NCBI GenBank assembly: GCA_023436925.1
Contig: JAEZHJ010000203.1
Location: forward strand, 1 to 10,827
Source of the DNA: Actinomycetes bacterium
Lineage (GTDB): Bacteria; Actinomycetota; Actinomycetes; Propionibacteriales; Propionibacteriaceae
Length of the DNA: 10,827 nt
Direction of reading: 5' to 3'
Below, one piece after another: positions 5,392 to 10,827 of the stretch. Made by a program: the position numbers and the translations under genes. The notes under the pieces are model-generated. The model was not told the origin of the DNA. It saw only the letters and a list, made by a program, of their open reading frames with translations, and searched no databases. The number at the start of each line of letters is the position of its first letter. Position 1 is the stretch's first letter.

Positions 5392-7314
5392 CTAGATCAT
5401 CGGGGTCCGGCGGATCACTCCCGCCGGCGCCGGCTCCCGGACGAGCCCGGCGACCGCCGCTCGATGCCGGGCGGCGTCCTCGTCGTCGGGCCCGGGCCGC
5501 AGTGCTGCGGCGCCGGCGTCCAGGCTCGCGGTCAGGTCGTCGGCGACCTGCCTCACCGGCCGGGTCATCGGGTAGCTGGGGGGCGGGTCGGTGAACTCCT
5601 GCACGGACCGGCCCCGGGCCCAGCCCTCCAGCCAGTCGGGCAGGCAGGCCAACAGGGCGCGGTAGCGCACCCACTGGTGGTTCTCCCAGCCGGTCGCGCT
5701 CGGCGCCCGCACGGGGTAGCGCGGGCTCGTGAACTGGTCGATCATCGCCCGGGCCGCCGCCCGACCTCGTTCGGCGAGGTTCTCGATCGTGTCGGCGTCC
5801 ATGAAGAGGTTCAGGCCGCCCTCGCTCGGGGTCTGCTTCACCCGCACGATGCGGTCGCGGAAGCCGGGCAGGGTGAGCTGGGTCTCGTCCGACCAGCTCC
5901 GGGCGGTGTCGAAGGCGGCCGAGGCGAACCCGGCCAGGGCGGCGAGGCCGGTCGGCGGGACCGGGCGGAAGCTTGGCAGGATCCCCTCGCTGTTCGAGGT
6001 GGCGTAGTCGATGTTGCGGGACTGGTCGGTGCTGGGCTGCTCACCCTGGGAGAACGGGCCGAGGTTGATCGCGAAGGTCGGTCGGCTGGGCAGGGCGGCG
6101 TCGAACAGGTGGATCGGGAAGTTGCTGGAGAGCCCGCCGTCGGTGAACCACACCTGCGCGAAGACCAGGCTGCGTTGCGACGGACCGTTCCCGCCGGCCC
6201 GTCGCAGGGCCTCCTCCCGGGCACGGGAGGCGCGTCGGTCGATGGTCCACAGCGGGACCGCGGAGATCAGCAGCGGGAAGCTGAGCGTCAGTCGGGTGGC
6301 GACCACGACGGGCAGGTGCTCCGGCGCGGGCAGCCGGTGCAGCGCGGGGGAGTGGGCCCGGGCCTGCTCGTCCTCCCACGCGAGGTCGCGGGCGGCGGCC
6401 GGTTGCGGGGCGTCCAGCAGCGCCCGCATCACCGCCGGAGGGAACAGCGTGGCCCACACCGCCGGCTCGAAGAAGAAGCCGGTCGCCTCCCAGGGCAGCT
6501 GGTAGGGCCGGCCCAGGGTGAGGCAGGTGCTGATCATCTGCAGGTCGATCACCCGGTCGGGGCCGCGGGGGACCAGCCGCGCAGTGGTGGTGCCGGTCCA
6601 CAGTTGGCCGAAGCGCAGCGGCCGGTCGGTGGGCGCCAGGCCGGCCAGGTCGTCGAGTTGGTCGGTCAGCCAGTCGGTCAGCGCGGGTGCCTCCGGCGTC
6701 CCCAGGCCGCGGCACAGGCCGAAGAGGTTGGCCGGGACGTCGCGGCCGAACTGGCGGGCCAGCCGGATCGTGAGCGCGACGGCGATGCCGGCCACACCGA
6801 GCACCAGCCCGCACGCGATGAGGCCGATTCCCGCGGCACCTCCGAGCACGGCACCCCAGACCACGACCAGGAGGCCGGCCAGGACGCCGAGCAGGGCGGC
6901 CACCGGGTAGCTGCGCAGCAGGGCCAGGCCCAGCCCCACCACCCTGACGAGCCCGCGCCGGGCGGGGCCGGGACGGTCCTGGCCGGTGGCGGCCAGCAGC
7001 ACCCGCAGCAGCGGACGGGTCTCGGGCTGCGGAGCGAACAGCGCCGCCAGCCGCCCCTCGCCGAGTTGGCCCGGCAGCGCTGCGAGCCGGTCGAACCCGC
7101 CGCCGGCTCGTCCGAACTCGGCGGCGGCGCCCAGCGCGGATCCGATCCCGCCCGCCGAAGCACCGCCCAGGTTGCGCAACCGGTAGGTGCTGGCGAACTC
7201 GGCCAGCGCCCGGGGATAGATCACCCCCGAGGCGATCCCGCCCTTGAGGACGACATCGCACTCCAGTTCGGGCGGGGCGCTGGGAACGTTCAGCGGCGCA
7301 GCAGGCAGCGTCAT
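5392..7314 (-). CDS. Patatin-like phospholipase with internal membrane hairpin
   Basis: A 640-residue patatin-family lipid acyl hydrolase. The oxyanion-hole segment is LKGGIASGV (23-31), a KGG variant of the usual GGGxRG. The nucleophile motif is GASAG (51-55) with S53, and the second dyad residue is D392 in FTDGGLSSNFP. Between them, about 136-156 and 160-182 are two hydrophobic helices, so the catalytic domain is probably held at the membrane. The LKGGIASGVIYP opening and a late RVKQTPSEGGLNLFMDAD segment recall the patatin subgroup sometimes annotated as RpoH suppressor (SuhR-like); this is from memory. The start at ATG 7314 is supported by GGAGGT 4 bases upstream. It lies 90 bases downstream of tpx on the same strand. 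No nucleotidyltransferase or other CBASS component is nearby, so a CapV-type defence effector is not supported. Substrate and function are unknown; hydrolysis of membrane phospholipid is the family expectation. Its GC-rich style matches the neighbouring genes. Confidence 0.88.
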   Translation of the reverse strand: MTLPAAPLNVPSAPPELECDVVLKGGIASGVIYPRALAEFASTYRLRNLGGASAGGIGSALGAAAEFGRAGGGFDRLAALPGQLGEGRLAALFAPQPETRPLLRVLLAATGQDRPGPARRGLVRVVGLGLALLRSYPVAALLGVLAGLLVVVWGAVLGGAAGIGLIACGLVLGVAGIAVALTIRLARQFGRDVPANLFGLCRGLGTPEAPALTDWLTDQLDDLAGLAPTDRPLRFGQLWTGTTTARLVPRGPDRVIDLQMISTCLTLGRPYQLPWEATGFFFEPAVWATLFPPAVMRALLDAPQPAAARDLAWEDEQARAHSPALHRLPAPEHLPVVVATRLTLSFPLLISAVPLWTIDRRASRAREEALRRAGGNGPSQRSLVFAQVWFTDGGLSSNFPIHLFDAALPSRPTFAINLGPFSQGEQPSTDQSRNIDYATSNSEGILPSFRPVPPTGLAALAGFASAAFDTARSWSDETQLTLPGFRDRIVRVKQTPSEGGLNLFMDADTIENLAERGRAAARAMIDQFTSPRYPVRAPSATGWENHQWVRYRALLACLPDWLEGWARGRSVQEFTDPPPSYPMTRPVRQVADDLTASLDAGAAALRPGPDDEDAARHRAAVAGLVREPAPAGVIRRTPMI

Positions 7315-7318
7315 GGGG

Positions 7319-7402
7319 ACCTCCGGGGGTGGAGAGGGTCAGCCCAAGAGTGCCCGCCCGCGCAGCGCCCCGGCAAGGCCCGCCGGGGAGGCTCCCGGAG
7401 GT
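7319..7402 (-). promoter_or_regulatory. Inverted repeat that could sequester the patatin ribosome binding site
   Basis: In the minus-strand transcript, ACCTCCGGG begins two bases after the tpx stop (7402-7394). Its exact complement, CCCGGAGGT (7327-7319), contains the GGAGGT ribosome site of the patatin gene. A 9-base perfect GC-rich stem would close a loop of about 66 bases and hide the ribosome site in any mRNA reading through from tpx. An mRNA started within the gap would lack the upstream arm. The pairing is seen; regulation is inferred. Confidence 0.4.
7368..7388 (-). terminator. Hairpin after tpx (possible terminator)
   Basis: A perfect 7-base stem, CCCCGGC (7368-7374) with GCCGGGG (7382-7388) around a 7-base loop, lies 16 bases downstream of the tpx stop on the minus strand. 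There is no T-run. It nests inside the longer 7319-7402 repeat, so both could form together as a branched structure between tpx and the patatin gene. Confidence 0.4.
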
Positions 7403-7404
7403 GG

Positions 7405-7902
7405 TCAGGCCAGCGCGGCCAGCGCTGCGTCGTAGTCGGGTTCCATGTGGACCGTCGGGGTCAGGTCGGTGAACCTGACGACCCCGTCCGCGTCCGCCAC
7501 CACCAGGGCCCGGGCGAACAGTCCGGCCCCGCGTCCGGAGGTCATGGTGACCCCGTAGTCCTGGCCGAAGGAGGACCGGAAGGCCGAGGCGGTGATCACG
7601 TTCTCGATCCCCTCGGCGCCGCAGAACCGCTCCAGGGCGAAGGGCAGGTCCATCGAGACGCAGACCACCTTGGTGTTGTCCAGTCCGGCGGCGAGTTCGT
7701 TGAACCGGCGCACGCTGGTCGCGCAGATCCGGGTGTCGACGCTGGGGAAGATGTTGATGATGACCCGCGAGCCGGAGACATCGGCCTGGCTCACCTCGGT
7801 CAGGTCCGGGGCCACCAGGGTGAACGGAGGGAGCGTGCCGCCCAGTTCGGGAAGCTCGCCCGCGGTGGTGACCTGTTCGTCCTTGTAGATGGTGGTGGCC
7901 AT
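7405..7902 (-). CDS. tpx: Thiol peroxidase (Tpx-type atypical 2-Cys peroxiredoxin)
   Basis: A 165-residue peroxiredoxin that reduces hydrogen peroxide and organic, including lipid, hydroperoxides using thioredoxin. The peroxidatic cysteine is C60 in PSVDTRICATSVRRFNE, with the catalytic threonine T57. The resolving cysteine is C94 in LPFALERFCGAEGIENV. The pair corresponds to C61/C95 of E. coli Tpx, and the length is typical. The residue between T57 and I59 is Arg (DTRIC), where I expect Gly or Pro in better-known members; this does not touch the catalytic residues. The ATG at 7902 has no Shine-Dalgarno sequence but has TAGATT ending 6 bases before it, so the mRNA is probably leaderless. tpx diverges from cimA and precedes the patatin gene on the same strand. 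No signal peptide is visible, so the protein is cytosolic. Confidence 0.95.
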   Translation of the reverse strand: MATTIYKDEQVTTAGELPELGGTLPPFTLVAPDLTEVSQADVSGSRVIINIFPSVDTRICATSVRRFNELAAGLDNTKVVCVSMDLPFALERFCGAEGIENVITASAFRSSFGQDYGVTMTSGRGAGLFARALVVADADGVVRFTDLTPTVHMEPDYDAALAALA

Positions 7903-7908
7903 GACGGC

Positions 7909-7914
7909 AATCTA
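7909..7914 (-). promoter_or_regulatory. Probable -10 box of tpx (leaderless mRNA)
   Basis: TAGATT on the minus strand (7914-7909) is followed by 6 bases and then the tpx ATG at 7902, so transcription should begin at or beside the start codon. There is no ribosome site in the gap. No good -35 hexamer is visible at a 16-18 base spacing. Confidence 0.5.
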
Positions 7915-7973
7915 GCGCGGACGGGCAATCCCGCAGGCTGGTCACCCTCCGGCGGTGTCCGCCACCCGGGCAG

Positions 7974-7979
7974 TAGTCT
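7974..7979 (+). promoter_or_regulatory. Candidate -10 box for cimA
   Basis: TAGTCT at 7974-7979 fits TANNNT and would start transcription near 7986, giving a leader of about 37 bases before the ATG at 8023. The -35 region is not recognisable. It lies 60 bases from the tpx -10 on the other strand in the 120-base divergent gap. Confidence 0.35.
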
Positions 7980-8012
7980 CGGCCACTGAAACACCCGCTT
8001 CCCCGACGGTAC

Positions 8013-8016
8013 GAGG
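8013..8016 (+). promoter_or_regulatory. Ribosome binding site of cimA
   Basis: GAGG at 8013-8016, 6 bases before the ATG at 8023, supports this start. It contrasts with ilvE and tpx, which have no ribosome site and look leaderless. Confidence 0.55.
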
Positions 8017-8022
8017 TTCCTG

Positions 8023-9705
8023 ATGACTGCCCTGCCCGTGGCTCCCGATACGTTCCACGTGTACGACACCACCCTGCGCGACGGCGCCCAGCAGGAAGGC
8101 CTGCGGCTGAGCGTCGCGGACAAGCTGCGAATCGCCCGGCTGCTGGACGAGCTCGGCGTCGGGTTCATCGAGGGCGGCTGGCCGGGGGCGAACCCGACCG
8201 ACACGGAGTTCTTCGCCCGGGCGGCCAAGGGCGAGCTGGAACTGAACCACGCCAAGCTGGTGGCCTTCGGGGCGACCCGCAAGGCCGGGACCACCGCCGC
8301 CCGCGACCCGCAGGTGCGGGCCCTGCTGGACGCCGACACCGAGGTCGTCTGCATCGTCGCCAAGAGTCACGACGAGCATGTCCACCGGGCGCTGAAGACC
8401 ACCCTGGCCGAGAACCTGGAGATGGTTCGCGACACCGTCGCCCACCTCGTGGAGCACGGCCGCCGGGTGTTCGTGGACTGCGAGCACTTCTTCGACGGCT
8501 ACCGCGCCAACGCCGACTATGCCCTCGAGGTGATCCGCACCGCCGCCGAAGCCGGCGCCGAGGTCGTCATCCTGTGCGACACCAACGGCGGGATGCTGCC
8601 CAGCTGGATGGGCGACGTGGTCTCTGCGGCCGCGCAGATCGGGGTCGACCTCGGCATCCACTGCCACAACGACACCGGGTGTGCGGTGGCCAACACGCTG
8701 GCCGCGGTCGAGGCCGGGGTGATGCACGTCCAGGGCACCATGAACGAGACCGGGGAGCGCACCGGCAACGCCAACCTGGTGACCCTGATCGCCAACCTGC
8801 AACTCAAGTACGGCTGGCAGGTGATCCCGCCGGAGTGCCTGGCCGAGGCGTCCCGGGTGGCCCATGCGGTCGCTGCGATCGCCAACCTTCCGATGAACAA
8901 CCGCCAGCCCTACGTGGGGGCGTCGGCCTTCGCGCACAAGGCCGGACTCCACGCGTCCGCCATCAAGGTGGACGCGAACCTCTACCAGCACATCGACCCG
9001 ACCCTGGTCGGCAACGACATGCGCATGCTGGTCTCCGACATGGCCGGCCGCGCGAACATCCAGTTGAAGGGCTCCGAGCTGGGCTACGACCTGTCCGACC
9101 GTGAGCTGGCCGCCCGGATCACCGACCTGGTCAAGGCGCGGGAGATGGACGGCTACTCCTACGAGTCCTCCGACGCGTCCTTCGAGCTGCTGCTGCGCTC
9201 CGAGCTGGGGATGGACGACAATTTCTTCGACGTGGTCTCCTGGCGGGTCTTCACCAGCTCGGTGGTGCTGCCCGAGGGCGATTCCGAGGCGACCGTGAAG
9301 CTGCGGGTGAACGGGGTGAGCGAGGGCCTGGTGGGTGAGGGCCACGGCCCGCTGAACGCCCTGGACCTGGCCCTGCGCCGGGCGCTGCTGCGCACCTACC
9401 CCGAGGTGGAGAACTTCGAGCTGACCGACTACCGCGTCCGGATCCTCGACCAGGGGCACGGCACGGACGCGATCGTGCGCACCCTGATCGACACCAGCGA
9501 CGGCGAGCGGACCTGGACGACGGTCGGGGTGGGCAGCAGCGTGATCGAGGCGAGCTGGGAGGCGCTGCACGATGCCTACCGCTGGGGCCTGCTGAAGCAC
9601 CGGGCGCTGCGCGAGGAGGCTGACTCGTCCGGAGCCGCCGCAGCCCGGGCCGATGCTCCCCGGGATAAGGCAGCGTTGCCCGACCTCGCCACCACCACCG
9701 CCTGA
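8023..9705 (+). CDS. cimA: Citramalate synthase
   Basis: A 560-residue enzyme of the isopropylmalate/homocitrate synthase superfamily. It is expected to condense pyruvate and acetyl-CoA to (R)-citramalate, the first step of threonine-independent isoleucine synthesis. The TIM-barrel domain begins with YDTTLRDGAQQEG (metal ligand D15 and catalytic R19 within 15-26), carries HCHNDTG at 213-219 (metal-binding histidines H213 and H215) and GERTGN at 244-249. A helical linker follows (AFAHKAGLHASA), then a C-terminal regulatory (LeuA-dimer) domain at about 390-525, where isoleucine normally binds. The last 30 residues are an alanine-rich tail. The FIEGGWPGANPTD segment and length point to the CimA (TIGR00977-type) group rather than LeuA. 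The ATG at 8023 has GAGG 6 bases upstream. With leuB and ilvE nearby the pathway fits. A 2-isopropylmalate synthase activity cannot be fully excluded from sequence alone. Confidence 0.93.
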   Translation: MTALPVAPDTFHVYDTTLRDGAQQEGLRLSVADKLRIARLLDELGVGFIEGGWPGANPTDTEFFARAAKGELELNHAKLVAFGATRKAGTTAARDPQVRALLDADTEVVCIVAKSHDEHVHRALKTTLAENLEMVRDTVAHLVEHGRRVFVDCEHFFDGYRANADYALEVIRTAAEAGAEVVILCDTNGGMLPSWMGDVVSAAAQIGVDLGIHCHNDTGCAVANTLAAVEAGVMHVQGTMNETGERTGNANLVTLIANLQLKYGWQVIPPECLAEASRVAHAVAAIANLPMNNRQPYVGASAFAHKAGLHASAIKVDANLYQHIDPTLVGNDMRMLVSDMAGRANIQLKGSELGYDLSDRELAARITDLVKAREMDGYSYESSDASFELLLRSELGMDDNFFDVVSWRVFTSSVVLPEGDSEATVKLRVNGVSEGLVGEGHGPLNALDLALRRALLRTYPEVENFELTDYRVRILDQGHGTDAIVRTLIDTSDGERTWTTVGVGSSVIEASWEALHDAYRWGLLKHRALREEADSSGAAAARADAPRDKAALPDLATTTA

Positions 9706-9714
9706 CACTTCGGA

Positions 9715-9806
9715 CGTCGAGGGCCACCTTCCTCGTCGAGGGCCACGGTTCGCGCTGAGGGCCACCCATCATGGGTGGCCCTCGACGTATCTGGTGGCCC
9801 TCAATG
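9715..9806. repeat. Five-unit 19-base repeat array with dyad symmetry
   Basis: The 9-base core GAGGGCCAC occurs three times forward (9719-9727, 9738-9746, 9757-9765), then twice inverted as GTGGCCCTC (9775-9783, 9794-9802). Core starts are 19, 19, 18 and 19 bases apart, so unit length is constant. The symmetry centre is base 9770: copies 2 and 3 mirror copies 5 and 4 exactly in position. Three of the five units extend the core to CGTCGAGGGCCAC. The array fills half of the gap between the converging 3' ends of cimA and the phosphorylase gene. I do not recognise a named repeat family. A two-way terminator or an intergenic repeat element is likely. Confidence 0.8.
9757..9783. terminator. Central palindromic hairpin, probable bidirectional terminator
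   Basis: Two perfect 13-base arms (9757-9769 and 9771-9783) flank a single central base, C9770. This is the strongest dyad in the window. In RNA the innermost pairs must open to form a loop (for example around CAUCAUG), still leaving a stem of about 11 pairs. It begins 52 bases after the cimA stop and ends 110 bases after the phosphorylase stop on the other strand. No T-run follows on either strand, so if it terminates it is of the U-less type. Confidence 0.5.
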
Positions 9807-9892
9807 GGCGGGGGTGCGGGGGATGCCGGCGGTCTCGACTGGCCGACGGGCCTGGCGGGCGCGGAAGCTGGGGGACACCGGGGCCGACCGGC

Positions 9893-10827
9893 TCAGGGCT
9901 GGTCGATCCGCTCCAGGACGAGCGGGCCGCGGTCCACCGGGTCGCTCGCGTAGGCAACGGCACCGTCCAGCGCCTCCCTCGCCCGGTCGATCCGCTCCGG
10001 GGTGTCGGTGTGGAGGCTGAACAGCGGCTGCCCGGCGCGCACGCGGTCGCCCAGCCCGGCATGCCAGGTCACTCCCGCGGCGGCCTGCACAGGGTCGCCC
10101 TGCTTGGCCCGACCGGCGCCAAGGCGCCAGGCGGCCAGGCCGACCGCCATCGCGTCGATCCCGGCGATGATCCCGTCCTGGTCGGCCGCGACCACCTCGG
10201 TGTGCCGTGCGGTCGGCAGCGGAGCGTCGGGGTCGCCGCCCTGGGCGGCGATCATCGCCCGCCAGGTGTCCATCGCCCGCCCGGAGGCCAGCGCCTGCTC
10301 GGGGTCGGCGTCGATCCCGGCGCACTCAAGCATTTCGCGGGCGAGGGCGAGGGTCAGCTCGACCACATCGGACGGGCCGCCGCCGGCCAGCACCTCGACC
10401 GACTCGGCGACCTCGACGGCGTTCCCGGCGGAGCGTCCCAGCGGGGTCGACATGTCCGTCACCAGCGCGACGGTCCGGACCCCGGCGGCCTGGCCCAGGC
10501 CGACCATGGTGCGAGCCAGCGCCTCGGCGTCGGCGTGTTCGCGCATGAAGGCGCCGGCACCGGTCTTCACGTCCAGCACCAGCGCGGCGGTTCCCTCGGC
10601 GATCTTCTTGCTCATGATCGACGCGGAGATCATGGGGATCGACTCCACGGTCCCGGTGACGTCACGCAGGGCGTACAGCTTCTTGTCGGCCGGGGCCAGA
10701 CCCGAGCCGGCGGCGCAGATCACCGCGCCGACCTCCTCCAGCTGGCGCAGCATCTCGGCGTTGCTCAGGTCGGCCCGCCAGCCCGGGATCGCCTCGAGCT
10801 TGTCCAGGGTGCCGCCGGTGTGACCGA
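9893..10827 (-). CDS. deoA: Thymidine / pyrimidine-nucleoside phosphorylase (5' end outside window)
   Basis: The last 310 codons of a nucleoside phosphorylase, which splits thymidine (or uridine) with phosphate to base and (deoxy)ribose 1-phosphate in salvage and catabolism. The frame is open to the right edge. The first visible residues, GHTGGTLDKLEAIPG, are the family signature, so the ATG at 10753 is internal and not the start. Other landmarks are LYALRDVTGTVESIPMI, SIMSKKIAEG and LDVKTGAGAFM, containing the arginine, serine and lysine that hold the pyrimidine ring and phosphate. The C-terminal PYNP_C domain shows GVTWHAGLGDRVRAGQPLFSLHT. Family members are about 430 residues, so roughly 120 are missing. 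Thymidine versus broader pyrimidine specificity (DeoA versus Pdp) is not settled. It converges on cimA across the repeat array. Confidence 0.93.
   Translation of the reverse strand, partial: GHTGGTLDKLEAIPGWRADLSNAEMLRQLEEVGAVICAAGSGLAPADKKLYALRDVTGTVESIPMISASIMSKKIAEGTAALVLDVKTGAGAFMREHADAEALARTMVGLGQAAGVRTVALVTDMSTPLGRSAGNAVEVAESVEVLAGGGPSDVVELTLALAREMLECAGIDADPEQALASGRAMDTWRAMIAAQGGDPDAPLPTARHTEVVAADQDGIIAGIDAMAVGLAAWRLGAGRAKQGDPVQAAAGVTWHAGLGDRVRAGQPLFSLHTDTPERIDRAREALDGAVAYASDPVDRGPLVLERIDQP

Noticed and set aside
5392..7314. The patatin gene as a CBASS (CapV) anti-phage effector
   Set aside because: No cGAS/DncV-like nucleotidyltransferase or ancillary Cap gene is in the window. The neighbours are metabolic genes and the protein is much longer than typical CapV.
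5293..7989. An 898-codon open frame on the plus strand, opposite the patatin and tpx genes
   Set aside because: It runs antisense to two clear protein families, crosses their intergenic gap, has a low-complexity Gly/Arg/Gln/Pro-rich translation, and shows no motif. Such frames stay open because GC-rich third positions remove stops on the opposite strand.
7942..9765. A 607-codon frame on the minus strand opposite cimA
   Set aside because: It is Val/Gly/His/Gln-rich antisense of a well-conserved enzyme, with no recognisable family and no promoter or ribosome site.
9715..9806. A CRISPR array in the cimA/deoA gap
   Set aside because: The 9-13 base repeats with 6-10 base spacers are too short, two copies are inverted, and no cas gene is present.
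9803..9892. A small gene or RNA between the repeat array and deoA
   Set aside because: The stretch is G-rich with no ribosome site, promoter box or conserved structure I can recognise; short open frames here are chance.
10751..10753. The ATG at 10753 (minus) as the start of the phosphorylase
   Set aside because: The frame continues upstream with the family signature GHTGGTLDKLEAIPG, so this Met is internal and the gene runs off the window.

Overview
The window is a GC-rich (about 70%), densely packed actinobacterial chromosome segment. GC-rich third codon positions leave long open frames antisense to the real genes. Branched-chain amino acid genes, a mycobacterial-type CtpE ATPase, a DUF2510 membrane protein and TANNNT-type -10 boxes placed 6 nt before start codons all fit Actinomycetota. 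Propionibacteriales is a guess only; no rRNA or other lineage marker is present. I see no transposase, integrase, CRISPR, tRNA or rRNA, and no gene-free stretch over 300 bases (the longest is 187 bases, 9706-9892).

Layout from left to right. (1) The 3' end of a beta-lactamase-fold serine hydrolase overlaps the start of ctpE, a Ca2+-type P-type ATPase, through ATGA. (2) Converging on ctpE with a 3-base gap is a small proline-rich membrane protein (superinfection-immunity-like two-helix domain plus DUF2510). It lies behind leuB, separated by a strong GC hairpin and its own promoter. (3) leuB (minus) and ilvE (plus) diverge from a 39-base gap. ilvE appears leaderless. leuB may be preceded by a 14-codon upstream ORF that overlaps its GTG start. 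(4) Converging on ilvE with a 7-base gap is a large patatin-like phospholipase with an internal membrane hairpin, preceded on the same strand by a thiol peroxidase (tpx). (5) cimA (citramalate synthase) diverges from tpx. (6) Between cimA and the converging 3' end of a pyrimidine-nucleoside (thymidine) phosphorylase gene lies a 19-base-period repeat array with dyad symmetry. The phosphorylase runs off the right edge.

Functionally, CimA, LeuB and IlvE fit one route. CimA makes citramalate from pyruvate and acetyl-CoA. After isomerisation by LeuCD (not in the window), LeuB yields 2-oxobutyrate for threonine-independent isoleucine synthesis. LeuB also serves leucine synthesis, and IlvE does the final transamination. 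The tpx and patatin pair sits between these genes and could be a lipid-peroxide handling unit, which is inference. No complete new defence or biosynthetic system is evident. The items most worth a second look are the repeat array at 9715-9806, the upstream ORF before leuB, the element that could hide the patatin ribosome binding site, and the patatin/tpx pair.
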